DNA from: Mucilaginibacter gossypii
GTDB lineage: Bacteria; Bacteroidota; Bacteroidia; Sphingobacteriales; Sphingobacteriaceae
NCBI RefSeq assembly: GCF_900100945.1
Contig: NZ_FNCG01000003.1
Coordinates: 558,001 to 622,000, forward strand
DNA length: 64,000 nt
Direction: 5' to 3'
Shown here in pieces: positions 17,971-26,450 of the stretch; position 1 is the first letter of the stretch, and the number at the start of each line of letters is the position of its first letter. A program made the translations under genes and the position numbers. Under the pieces are notes generated by a model, which made no database searches, had not been told where the DNA came from, and worked only from the letters and a program-made list of their open reading frames with translations.

Positions 17971-18672
17971 ATGTACCACCCCTTTTCTGTAGCGGAGACC
18001 ATTAAAACCGCATGGAATATTTTAAAGAAGAATTTTGCCATAATCTCGGTCTATTCGGTAGTTGCCATGATATTTGTGTTCATATCAGGCTTTGCCGTAT
18101 TTTATTTTGATGATAATGCAATGGTGAGTTCTATTGGCTTTGTTGTGTTACTGGTTGAAATAACTTTCATATTCTTAGCATTTATAAAGCTGGTATTCAG
18201 ATTAATGGACAAAGAATACTATGATTTTGATTTTAGCGAGATCATTCCTAAAATCAGGATGCTGGTAAGCTATCTTACGTTACTAGTACTGGTGAGTACA
18301 TTAGCCGTTTTTGCAACCCACCTGGTTGAAGGTTTAAAAGAGGGTTTCGCCCAGGATTTTTTCAAATTTATTATCGGACTTGTCGTTCAGTTTTTTTTTC
18401 TGTTCTATTTTCCTATTTGCACCTGTTTCATTGTTGATGACGCGTCGGGGCCGATAGAATCAGTACAACAAAGCTTTTATTTGATAAAGGGGAATTTTTT
18501 AAAATATTTCTTGATCTTCATTATAATCGAAATATTGATGCTGGTTGCAGCAATTACCGTTGTAGGGTTAATAATAGCTATTCCATTTGCTAACATAATT
18601 TTAATGGCAGCCTATCGCAAACTGGTTTATAGCCACCTTGATGTGGATGATGACCTATCTGAAACCAATTAA
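17971..18672 (+). CDS. hypothetical integral membrane protein, 233 aa
   Basis: A polytopic membrane protein with about six hydrophobic segments, and an N-terminal amphipathic start MYHPFSVAETIKTAWNILKKN that is common in Bacteroidota membrane proteins of unknown role. Between segments it carries a conserved-looking FRLMDKEYYDFDFSEIIPK. The C-terminus is acidic (VDDDLSETN). It lies 5 bp after a glycosyltransferase and 2 bp before the GH3-family gene, so co-translation with both is likely. I do not recognise a function. Confidence 0.7.
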   Translation: MYHPFSVAETIKTAWNILKKNFAIISVYSVVAMIFVFISGFAVFYFDDNAMVSSIGFVVLLVEITFIFLAFIKLVFRLMDKEYYDFDFSEIIPKIRMLVSYLTLLVLVSTLAVFATHLVEGLKEGFAQDFFKFIIGLVVQFFFLFYFPICTCFIVDDASGPIESVQQSFYLIKGNFLKYFLIFIIIEILMLVAAITVVGLIIAIPFANIILMAAYRKLVYSHLDVDDDLSETN

Positions 18673-18674
18673 AA

Positions 18675-20174
18675 ATGGGATTTAAATCTGCATTAAGTAA
18701 AGTATTTGCTGCCTTTGTTAATCGGGAATTAAATAAGGTCCGTAAAAACGCGGTTGCATTTCAGCAAAAGGCATTTACAGATCTGGTGCATGTGGCCAAA
18801 GACACCAGTTTTGGTAAAGATCATCAGTTTGAAAAGATCAACAACTACGAGGATTTTAAGCGATTGGTGCCTGTACATGACTATGAAGACCTTCGCCCCT
18901 ATATCGACCGAGTGGTTAATGGCGAGGAGGATGTGCTATGGCCCGGCAAACCTGCTTATCTCGCCAAAACATCCGGTACAACATCCGGTGTAAAATATAT
19001 CCCCATCTCTAAAGAAAGCATGCCAGAGCATATCAAAGCGGCACGTAATGCTTTGCTAAGCTATATCCACGAAACCGGTAACGCTGATTTTGTTGATGGC
19101 AAATTGATATTTTTGCAGGGCAGTCCCATTTTAGCCGAAAAGCATGGCATTTCAACAGGCAGGCTTTCGGGCATAGTTGCACATCATGTTCCGGCTTATC
19201 TGCAAAAAAATCGCCTGCCGAGCTATGAAACCAACTGCATAGAAGACTGGGAACAAAAAGTTGATGCCATTGTAGACGAAACTTTTAATGAAGATATGCG
19301 CCTCATCAGCGGGATCCCTCCCTGGTGCCAGATGTATTTCGACAGGCTTTCGGCTAAAGCAGGTGGTAAAAAGATAAAAGACATTTTCCCAAACTTTAAG
19401 CTTTATGTTTACGGAGGGGTTAACTATGAGCCTTACCGCGCCCGTATTGAGGAAAGTATCGGTTTCAAGATCGATTCGATAGAAACCTACCCGGCATCCG
19501 AAGGCTTTATCGCGTTCCAGGATTCGCAAAAAGAAAAAGGCCTTTTATTATTAGTTGATTCTGGGATCTTCTACGAGTTTATCCCATCCGATGAGTATTT
19601 TAATGAAAGCCCAACCCGCATTAATATTAAAGATGTAGAGTTGAATAGAAACTACGCGCTCATCATGAACACCAGCGCTGGTTTATGGGGATATAGCATT
19701 GGCGATACGATTAAATTTATTTCAAAAGATCCGTATCGTATTGTCGTAACCGGCCGTATCAAGCACTATATATCGGCCTTTGGCGAACATGTTATAGGCG
19801 AAGAAGTGGAGCATGCATTAATGAGTGTGGCTAAAGAAGAAGGCATTGACGTAGTTGAATTTACCGTTGCACCCCAGGTTAACCCGGCAGCGGGGCAATT
19901 ACCTTACCATGAATGGTTTATTGAGTTTGGTACAGCCCCTGACAATCTTCAGGCTTTCGCCATAAAAGTGGACAAAGCGTTGCAGAATAAAAATATTTAC
20001 TATTTTGACCTGATTGAAGGTAACATTTTGCAACCTTTGGTGATCCAAAGCCTGCAAAAAGATGCTTTTATAAATTATATGCGTTCGGAAGGCAAGCTTG
20101 GCGGGCAAAACAAAGTACCAAGGCTATCAAACGACAGGAAGATTGCCGAAGGATTAAAGAGTTTTATAAAATAA
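18675..20174 (+). CDS. GH3-family acyl-adenylating enzyme
   Basis: 499 residues, matching the plant GH3 (auxin-responsive) family. The ATP-binding motif is AKTSGTTSGVKYIPIS (about residues 96-111), the second motif is YPASEGF (about 275), and GLWGYSIGDTIKF with VTGRIKHYISAFGEHV near residues 335-380 completes the acyl-adenylate fold. Plant GH3 enzymes join jasmonate or auxin to amino acids; the role of bacterial GH3 proteins is largely unknown, and the genes are common in Bacteroidota. It sits between envelope genes and dxr with 2- and 6-bp spacers. The reaction (acid + ATP, then transfer to an amine or thiol) is inferred from family. Confidence 0.85.
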   Translation: MGFKSALSKVFAAFVNRELNKVRKNAVAFQQKAFTDLVHVAKDTSFGKDHQFEKINNYEDFKRLVPVHDYEDLRPYIDRVVNGEEDVLWPGKPAYLAKTSGTTSGVKYIPISKESMPEHIKAARNALLSYIHETGNADFVDGKLIFLQGSPILAEKHGISTGRLSGIVAHHVPAYLQKNRLPSYETNCIEDWEQKVDAIVDETFNEDMRLISGIPPWCQMYFDRLSAKAGGKKIKDIFPNFKLYVYGGVNYEPYRARIEESIGFKIDSIETYPASEGFIAFQDSQKEKGLLLLVDSGIFYEFIPSDEYFNESPTRINIKDVELNRNYALIMNTSAGLWGYSIGDTIKFISKDPYRIVVTGRIKHYISAFGEHVIGEEVEHALMSVAKEEGIDVVEFTVAPQVNPAAGQLPYHEWFIEFGTAPDNLQAFAIKVDKALQNKNIYYFDLIEGNILQPLVIQSLQKDAFINYMRSEGKLGGQNKVPRLSNDRKIAEGLKSFIK

Positions 20175-20180
20175 AGATAA

Positions 20181-21368
20181 TTGAGTAACCAGGTAAAAAA
20201 CATTGCCATTCTTGGCTCAACAGGCAGCATCGGTACACAAACACTTGATGTTATAAGGTGGAACAGCAATTTATTCAGGGCGTTTTTGCTCACAGCACAT
20301 TCCAATGCCGATTTGCTCATTAGCCAGGCTATTGAGTTTGTGCCGGAATATGCTATTATCTGTAATCAAAGCAAATACCAGGAAGTTAAAGAGGCTTTAG
20401 CGCATTTGCCCATAAAGGTACTTGCCGGTCACCAGGCTATCATTGATACAGTAACGCATCCCGAAATTGCGGTTGTGCTGACTGCCATGGTAGGCTTTGC
20501 AGGGCTTGAACCAACTATTGCAGCTATTAAAGCGGGTAAAGACATTGCCCTGGCCAACAAAGAAACATTGGTTGTTGCCGGCGATATCATAACCGCATTG
20601 GCGAAACAAAATGAAGTTCAGATTCTACCGGTTGATTCGGAGCACTCAGCAATATTCCAAAGTCTCGTTGGTGAGGAGTATAAGTCGATAGAAAAACTGA
20701 TCATTACCGCATCGGGCGGGCCTTTCCGCGGCCGCGGTCTTGATTTCTTAGCTAACGTTACCCGCGAAGACGCGCTTAAACATCCAAACTGGGTAATGGG
20801 CGCCAAAATCACCATCGATTCAGCATCGTTAATGAACAAGGGGCTTGAAGTAATTGAAGCTAAATGGCTGTTTGATGTTGAAGCAGATCAGATTGAAGTT
20901 GTAGTTCACCCGCAATCTATTATTCACTCACTGGTGCAGTTCAGGGACGGCTCAATCAAGGCACAATTGGGTTTGCCCGATATGAAGCTGCCTATACAGT
21001 ATGCCCTCACCTATCCCAACCGGATCGAAACGAATTTTAAACGTTTCAGCTTTAGCGATTACCCTAATCTTACTTTCGAAAAACCAGACATGGAAACTTT
21101 CCGTAATCTAAGCTTAGCGTATACTGCTTTAAAGCAGGGCGGTAATATGCCTTGCATCATTAACGCCGCCAATGAAATAGCTGTTGCAGGGTTTCTTGAT
21201 CGTAAAATTGGCTTTTTAACCATGAGCAGTATCATTGAAGAGTGCATGCAGAAAATAAATTTCGTTGCAAACCCTACCTTAGTAGACTATTTGAATACTG
21301 ACAAAGAAACACGCATCTTTGCGCAAAATTATATACAGCAATTGCCCTCAAAGGCATTACAGTTTTAA
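20181..21368 (+). CDS. dxr: 1-deoxy-D-xylulose-5-phosphate reductoisomerase, TTG start
   Basis: 395 residues, standard length. The NADPH site is LGSTGSIGTQTLDVI, followed by ALANKETLVVAG, the metal/substrate segment PVDSEHSAIFQ, SGGPFRG, the flexible loop HPNWVMGAKITIDSASLMNKGLEVIEA and the C-terminal helical domain. It makes methyl-erythritol phosphate in the second step of the MEP isoprenoid route. The only start before the nucleotide motif is TTG at 20181, six bases after the GH3 stop. It is followed by rseP 19 bp downstream, a common arrangement in this phylum. Confidence 0.97.
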   Translation: MSNQVKNIAILGSTGSIGTQTLDVIRWNSNLFRAFLLTAHSNADLLISQAIEFVPEYAIICNQSKYQEVKEALAHLPIKVLAGHQAIIDTVTHPEIAVVLTAMVGFAGLEPTIAAIKAGKDIALANKETLVVAGDIITALAKQNEVQILPVDSEHSAIFQSLVGEEYKSIEKLIITASGGPFRGRGLDFLANVTREDALKHPNWVMGAKITIDSASLMNKGLEVIEAKWLFDVEADQIEVVVHPQSIIHSLVQFRDGSIKAQLGLPDMKLPIQYALTYPNRIETNFKRFSFSDYPNLTFEKPDMETFRNLSLAYTALKQGGNMPCIINAANEIAVAGFLDRKIGFLTMSSIIEECMQKINFVANPTLVDYLNTDKETRIFAQNYIQQLPSKALQF

Positions 21369-21387
21369 TATTACATAAATATAAATA

Positions 21388-22722
21388 ATGAGTATAGTGA
21401 TCATGGTGGGCCAGCTTATACTGGGCCTTTCAATTTTGATAATCCTGCATGAACTGGGGCATTTCCTGGCGGCACGTGCCTTTGGCATCAAGGTAGAAAA
21501 ATTCTACCTGTTTTTTGATGCATGGAACGTGAGCCTGTTTAAATTTACATATAAAGGCGTTGAGTATGGCATTGGCTGGTTACCGCTTGGTGGCTATGTT
21601 AAAATTGCCGGTATGATTGATGAGTCGATGGATACAGAGCAAATGGCTGGTCCACCGCAGCCGTGGGAATTTCGTTCAAAACCAGCCTGGCAACGCCTTA
21701 TTGTGATGCTTGGCGGTGTTACTGTCAATGTTATATTGGGGATCCTGATATTTTGGGTGTTAACCATGCGTTTTGGTGATAGTTATATACCTAATTCGGC
21801 AGCAAAATACGGTATTGTACCTGGCGAAGTAGGTAAAAAAATAGGCCTTCAAATAGGCGACAAGGTTGTCGCTATCAACGGTAAGCCTTTCGAGCGTTTT
21901 GATGACCTTACAAGCCCGCAAGTGCTATTGGATAACACTGTATTTACCGTATTACGCGGCACCCAAACTTTGCAGATCAGCATCCCGCGTACCATCCTAA
22001 ACGATTTGAACGATCATGACATTGAAGGTTTTATCAGTCGCCTGCCCCGTGCTAAGTTCATTGTTGATTCGTTGGAGCCAGGCAGTAACGCTGTAAAAGC
22101 AGGTTTAAAAAAGGGTGACAGTATTGTGATGGCGAATAACCATGCGGTTGTATTTTGGGATGAATTACAAGCTCAGCTATCGGCCAACAAAGGCAAACAG
22201 GTCGAGTTAGGTATAAAACGTAACCATGAATTGGTTACACTTAAGGCACAGGTTACACCAGAAGGAAAGCTGGGCTTTTACCGTGCAAAAAGCGATTTCC
22301 CGGATATCAAAACTATAAAATATGGTTTCTTCGAGGCTTTCCCTATAGGGGCGCAAAGAGCATGGGGAACCTTCAGAGATAATGCCAAAGGAATCGGCAA
22401 AATTTTCAGAGGTGATGTTAACCCGGGCAAAGCAGTAAGCGGACCGGTAGCTATAGCCAACCTGTTTGGTGGTACTGTTGATTGGGTTCACTTTTGGACA
22501 CTGGTAGGCTTCCTTTCGATGGTATTGGCATTAATGAACCTTTTGCCTATTCCAGCTCTTGACGGAGGCCACGCGGTATTCCTGATCATTGAAATGATTA
22601 AAGGCAAACCGTTAAGCGATAAGTTCCTTGAACGTGCGCAAATTGTAGGCTTTGTAATATTAGTTACCCTTATGGTATTTGTTTTTGGTAACGATATTGT
22701 GAAGCTGGTAATGAAGAAGTGA
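21388..22722 (+). CDS. rseP: RIP-type zinc metalloprotease RseP (site-2 protease)
   Basis: 444 residues with the M50 zinc site HELGHFLAAR near residues 22-31 inside the first membrane segment, and the second active-site motif NLLPIPALDGGH near 390. One clear PDZ domain is at about 220-290 (GSNAVKAGLKKGDSIVMANN), with a weaker one before it. RseP cuts membrane-bound regulators and leftover signal peptides within the membrane, for example anti-sigma factors in the envelope stress response. It is the last gene of the plus-strand run starting at 15949 and is followed by a terminator. Confidence 0.95.
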   Translation: MSIVIMVGQLILGLSILIILHELGHFLAARAFGIKVEKFYLFFDAWNVSLFKFTYKGVEYGIGWLPLGGYVKIAGMIDESMDTEQMAGPPQPWEFRSKPAWQRLIVMLGGVTVNVILGILIFWVLTMRFGDSYIPNSAAKYGIVPGEVGKKIGLQIGDKVVAINGKPFERFDDLTSPQVLLDNTVFTVLRGTQTLQISIPRTILNDLNDHDIEGFISRLPRAKFIVDSLEPGSNAVKAGLKKGDSIVMANNHAVVFWDELQAQLSANKGKQVELGIKRNHELVTLKAQVTPEGKLGFYRAKSDFPDIKTIKYGFFEAFPIGAQRAWGTFRDNAKGIGKIFRGDVNPGKAVSGPVAIANLFGGTVDWVHFWTLVGFLSMVLALMNLLPIPALDGGHAVFLIIEMIKGKPLSDKFLERAQIVGFVILVTLMVFVFGNDIVKLVMKK

Positions 22723-22777
22723 TTTAGAGATTAGTGATTGGATGTTAGAGATTAGTTGCCTCCCAAGCATATGAAAT

Positions 22778-22811
22778 AAGAAGGCCTTTCAACCACTGAA
22801 AGGCCTTTCTT
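22778..22811. terminator. bidirectional terminator between rseP and DUF4199 gene
   Basis: A stem of about 14 bp with the core AGGCCTTTCA / TGAAAGGCCT and a 5-base loop, flanked by A-rich and T-rich runs. It lies between two convergent genes. The same core stem recurs in the terminator at 23843-23888. Confidence 0.85.
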
Positions 22812-22897
22812 GTATTATATGAATTTATCAATCAATTGAATAGCTGTACAAATTAGAATTAGCTTTAAGCTTTGAGCATTCTGCTTTCAGCTTGTTT

Positions 22898-23464
22898 TTA
22901 TACCGCAGGATCAGTTGGTTTCGGATTTTCGTAATTATCGGAAATGTTGTCAAAAGGTGATCTTTCATTTTTAAATACCGCTGCTGAGATCAGACTTACT
23001 ATAGCGCCGAAAATGGCGTATATAAATACCACACTTACGGTTGCTATAACCGCAAAATATTTACTCACCATACTTAAGGCATTGTCTATTTGGTCCTGCG
23101 ACAGGTTTCCTTTTGCTTCCATTTGTGCGCGCGAAGCAGTTAGAGCCTTATTAACCATTTCCGGACTTAATATCGCATAATACACATAAGTGAATACCGC
23201 CACGAAAACTCCTGTAAAAATCGCATATAAAAACCCGGATAAGAAACCTTCTCCATAGGTAATATATCCGCCAAGCTGGTCTTTGTATTCTTTTTGTGTT
23301 AACAGCAAGAAAGCGATGAAGGGCAAAAAGCTGAGGTATTTAAGAGATGAGTTGGGGTCAAGGTCCAGAAACTGAAATGCGTAAGTTATAACTATTGAGG
23401 TTACCAGGTTAATTAACGCCCACTTCAGGGCTGGTTGCGACGGGCTCGCTTTTTTTATTTCCAT
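22898..23464 (-). CDS. DUF4199 membrane protein (copy 1)
   Basis: 188 residues with four hydrophobic segments: about 12-30, 40-55, 70-98 and 140-165. The arrangement KEYKDQLGGYITYGEGFLSGFLYAIFTGVF is the family signature. Between segments three and four lies a charged helix (PEMVNKALTASRAQMEAKGNLSQDQ). DUF4199 is found in Bacteroidota and has no known biochemical role; it is often encoded near glycosyltransferases and dihydroorotase-like genes, as here. It stands between two terminators and so appears to be its own transcript. Confidence 0.8.
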   Translation of the reverse strand: MEIKKASPSQPALKWALINLVTSIVITYAFQFLDLDPNSSLKYLSFLPFIAFLLLTQKEYKDQLGGYITYGEGFLSGFLYAIFTGVFVAVFTYVYYAILSPEMVNKALTASRAQMEAKGNLSQDQIDNALSMVSKYFAVIATVSVVFIYAIFGAIVSLISAAVFKNERSPFDNISDNYENPKPTDPAV

Positions 23465-23842
23465 GATATAGGTTATTTAGTGTTTGGTTAAAATTAACTA
23501 ATTATCCTATATCATGTATATGTTTATTTTTTTACCCAGACAAACGTATTTCAAATATTTATCGCCGATATTTTGTTGTTAAATATGCTTAAGGAAAAGG
23601 TTATTATGCAAATGAGCCATTAGATACTTGTTTTATGGTCTGAAGTAGGTTAACGCCCAAGCCGCCTCGGTACCTACAACAGGCACAACCATTCGGATGT
23701 GCTTAATTACTCCGAAAAATAAATTAGTGTTAACTCATTAAAAATTCAAAATATTGACTATCAATTATTTGCATTCGTTATATTTAAAATGTGTTAACCC
23801 CATTTAGATGCGTTTTTCCTGGTTTTAACTCCTCAAATTTGC
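23465..23842. other. intergenic spacer, no gene seen
   Basis: About 380 bp with stops in all frames. The stretch 23640-23700 is richer in GC (CCCAAGCCGCCTCGGTACC) than the AT-rich remainder and might be a gene remnant, but no recognisable peptide or tRNA fold was found. Upstream signals for the DUF4199 gene at 22898-23464 should lie near 23470-23540. Confidence 0.5.
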
Positions 23843-23888
23843 TATAACAAAACAGGCCTTTCAAATTTGAAAGGCCTGTTTTGTTATA
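23843..23888 (-). terminator. 46-nt perfect palindrome, terminator of the BatA-DUF4199 run
   Basis: The arms 23843-23865 and 23866-23888 are perfect 23-bp reverse complements with no spacer. The transcript would form a stem of about 21 bp with the core AGGCCTTTCAAA and flanking A and T runs. It lies 19 bp after the stop of the DUF4199 gene at 23907-24482. Confidence 0.88.
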
Positions 23889-23906
23889 CAATTAATGTTT
23901 TATTCT

Positions 23907-24482
23907 TTAAACGGATCCTGCTGGCTCCCGTTTAAAGAAGGCTGCGAAAATTATCGATAAAACAAACAAAAATATAATGCTTATACCTAACGACTGGATT
24001 TGCTGCCCTATGGTAACGCTTTTTCCGGTTTGAAAGCTTTTCTCCATCTCCTGAATCTTGGCGTCAGCTTCCTTCTTTTCTTCCGGTTTAGCAGTGCTTT
24101 CTTTCAGTTTATTCAAAGCGGTAACCATAGCTGTTTTAGTTTTCTGAGCCATTTGCGGTTCTATAGCGTTTGCAAATATCTGATCACGTAGTATAAATAT
24201 GGTCAGGTTTGAAATGAAAAACATAATGAAAATTCCGGTGGCGGCCTGCCTCATTGTCCAATACCCGCCCACTTTGCTCCTCAGATTTATGCAAAACAAA
24301 GCAGCAATAGCTATCGGAAATATGTACGTGAAAAGTATTGCACCAACTGTTATTGCGACAGCCGATGCTACACTTACCATAAAATAAAAATAAATAATAC
24401 TTACAACAGCCAATACTGCACCTAAAATCAATCCTTTGATAAGTCCTCGTATTTTTATGGTTCTTTCTAATTGTGCGCTCAT
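23907..24482 (-). CDS. DUF4199 membrane protein (copy 2)
   Basis: 191 residues with the same plan as copy 1: hydrophobic segments at about 15-38, 42-62, 80-100 and 165-185, the segment RSKVGGYWTMRQAATGIFIMFFISNL in place of the GGYITYGEGF signature, and a long charged helix between segments three and four (KLKESTAKPEEKKEADAKIQEMEKSF). Sequence identity to copy 1 is low, so this is an old duplication. It lies 9 bp after the acidic protein gene and is the last gene of the run BatA, dihydroorotase-like, acidic protein, DUF4199. Confidence 0.75.
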   Translation of the reverse strand: MSAQLERTIKIRGLIKGLILGAVLAVVSIIYFYFMVSVASAVAITVGAILFTYIFPIAIAALFCINLRSKVGGYWTMRQAATGIFIMFFISNLTIFILRDQIFANAIEPQMAQKTKTAMVTALNKLKESTAKPEEKKEADAKIQEMEKSFQTGKSVTIGQQIQSLGISIIFLFVLSIIFAAFFKREPAGSV

Positions 24483-24491
24483 TTAAGAGGG

Positions 24492-25160
24492 TTATTGAAA
24501 ACTAACTAAAATTTCTAAAACAGCCATATCAAATTCCTTGTTGATGGCATTATCGGCAATCTCCTTTTTCTCCTCATCAGATGGATCGATATTTTGGAAA
24601 AAGCACATCATTGGGTAAAACAGTTCTTTAAGCTCTGAATCCTCAGGAAGCGTTGTTGCTACTTTACTGATCTCAGATGCCGGGCTTTCAATCAGGATTT
24701 GATTGGCAATAACCGGCTCATAAATGCGATATTCATCTTGGAACTCATCTTCATCAACCAATAAAAACTCCTTCAGGTAGTCTTCAAGTTCCGGTTCAAT
24801 ATCTTCGTCTTCACACTCGTTTAGATATAGTAAAAGATTAAGAAGTTCAGTACCACGGTCGAGTGTTTCTTCTTCAATGCTTTCCCACTCCGGTGTATCA
24901 AGATAATCTTCTTCCAGTTTTTTAACGTCTGCGCTAAAGAAGTTGATCATCAGCAAGTCGAAGAAGATTTCACGAAGTTCTTCTACTTGTGGGTTTTCAT
25001 CAAAAACCGCATCAAGCTCATCTACTTTAGATAAAAAATCTTCGTCAGATGCAAATACGTCGCCAAACTCGTCGGTTAACTGGGTTGCATCAAAGCTGTT
25101 GTATTTTGAAAAAGCCTCAAGCGCTGCTATAAAGGCGGTTTCTATTTTTGGATCGATCAT
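24492..25160 (-). CDS. hypothetical strongly acidic protein, 222 aa
   Basis: A soluble, all-helical-looking protein with a very high content of Asp and Glu (for example LTDEFGDVFASDEDFLSKVDELD and ECEDEDIEPELEDYLKEF) and few basic residues. There is no signal peptide or membrane segment. It lies 7 bp after the dihydroorotase-like gene and 9 bp before the DUF4199 gene, so all are probably one transcript. I do not recognise a domain. An acidic cytoplasmic adaptor or chaperone-like role would fit but is speculation. Confidence 0.65.
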   Translation of the reverse strand: MIDPKIETAFIAALEAFSKYNSFDATQLTDEFGDVFASDEDFLSKVDELDAVFDENPQVEELREIFFDLLMINFFSADVKKLEEDYLDTPEWESIEEETLDRGTELLNLLLYLNECEDEDIEPELEDYLKEFLLVDEDEFQDEYRIYEPVIANQILIESPASEISKVATTLPEDSELKELFYPMMCFFQNIDPSDEEKKEIADNAINKEFDMAVLEILVSFQ

Positions 25161-25167
25161 AGGTATG

Positions 25168-26418
25168 TTATTTAAAGATTTGTTTATTGTTGTAAGTTAA
25201 CAATACTTTACCTTTTAAACGTTGCCCGATATAAGGCGAGTTTGCAGATTTAGATTTGTTGTTAGCCGCAGTGTATTCCCATTCGGCATCGGTGTCAAAA
25301 ACCACGAGGTTTGCCTTTTCATCTTCAGCGATAACCGGCAGTTCAACACCAAGTATCTCGCGGGGATTAACAGCAAGTTTTTCAACTATAAGTTCAACCG
25401 GTAAACCCGCTTTTAAAGCCAGGGCGAAGGCTGTTTGTAAACCGATAATACCATACTCGGCAACTTCAAATTCCACATCTTTAAATTCAATTTCGTGTGG
25501 GGTATGCTGCGATACAATAGCATCAATAGTGCCGTCTTTTAAGCCTGTTACCAGTGCGGATACATCATCGGCAGTGCGCAACGGCGGTTTAACTTTATAT
25601 AAGCTATCGAAGCCCAAAAGGGATTCATCGGTTAAAACTAAATGATGTGCAGCAACATCGCAGGTAACCTCAATACCTTTACGCTTAGCTTCACGGATCA
25701 ACTCGACCGAACGCGCTGTTGATATAGTTGTAAAATGAATGCGTGATACTGTGTATTCCGCAAGATAAAGATCGCGGGCAACCATCAGTTCTTCGGCCAG
25801 TGATGGGATGCCTTTCATACCCAGCAGCGTGCTGATCTCGCCTTCGTTAACTTTTGCTTTACCTGCTATTGCTATATCTTCCGGATAAGAGAAAACCAGT
25901 GCATCAAAGCCCTGTGCGTACAGTAAAGCTCTTTCCATTAAACCGGCATCCTGTACCGGGCGACTGCCATCGGTAAAAGCCTTTGCGCCGCTTTGGTACA
26001 TATCGTACATTTCTGCAAGATCTTTCCCTTCACGCTTCTGGGATATGGTACCCAGAGGATAAACATTAACCAGGTTACCTTTTGAGCGGTTTAGCAGGTA
26101 TTCAACTTCCGACTTGGAATGCACCGGCGGCTGGGTATTGGGCATTAGTGCTATGCCGGTAAAACCTCCTGCCGCCGCGGCCATTGTACCTGAGCGAAGG
26201 TCTTCCTTGGTTTCAAGGCCCAACTCGCCTACGTTACAGTTAAGATCGAAAAAGCCGGGCGAAACATATTTGCCTTCGGCATCAAACAGTTCGGTATCGG
26301 CATCAATATCGTCGGCTATGCGGGTAATAACACCATTTTCAATTAAAATATCGGCAACTTGTTGATGAAAGGATGATCCGGGATCAAGAATAGTGGCTGA
26401 TTTGATAAGCAAATTCAT
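25168..26418 (-). CDS. dihydroorotase-like protein lacking the metal ligands
   Basis: 416 residues with the overall fold and spacing of class I dihydroorotases: YVSPGFFDLNCNVGELG, a TGIALMPNTQPP segment, GAKAFTDG, and NLVVFDTDAEW near the end. The catalytic ligands are gone: the H-x-H of the active enzymes is N-C-N, HxED is YPED, the HVST histidine is TIST, and the catalytic DHAPH is QHTPH. It therefore probably does not cyclise carbamoyl aspartate, and resembles the inactive dihydroorotase subunits (PyrC') that support aspartate carbamoyltransferase in some bacteria. A GTG two codons upstream is possible; ATG at 26418 was taken. It is the second gene after the BatA-domain protein. Confidence 0.82.
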   Translation of the reverse strand: MNLLIKSATILDPGSSFHQQVADILIENGVITRIADDIDADTELFDAEGKYVSPGFFDLNCNVGELGLETKEDLRSGTMAAAAGGFTGIALMPNTQPPVHSKSEVEYLLNRSKGNLVNVYPLGTISQKREGKDLAEMYDMYQSGAKAFTDGSRPVQDAGLMERALLYAQGFDALVFSYPEDIAIAGKAKVNEGEISTLLGMKGIPSLAEELMVARDLYLAEYTVSRIHFTTISTARSVELIREAKRKGIEVTCDVAAHHLVLTDESLLGFDSLYKVKPPLRTADDVSALVTGLKDGTIDAIVSQHTPHEIEFKDVEFEVAEYGIIGLQTAFALALKAGLPVELIVEKLAVNPREILGVELPVIAEDEKANLVVFDTDAEWEYTAANNKSKSANSPYIGQRLKGKVLLTYNNKQIFK

Positions 26419-26450
26419 TAGCACTGCTTTATGTGTGGATTTGTATGGAC

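Noticed and set aside
23630..23720. tRNA or gene remnant in the GC-richer part of the spacer
   Set aside because: No cloverleaf, no CCA end and no recognisable peptide could be drawn.
24943..26365. Several serine/lysine-rich plus-strand frames opposite the acidic protein and dihydroorotase-like gene
   Set aside because: They are low-complexity mirrors of acidic codons and of conserved coding sequence on the other strand.
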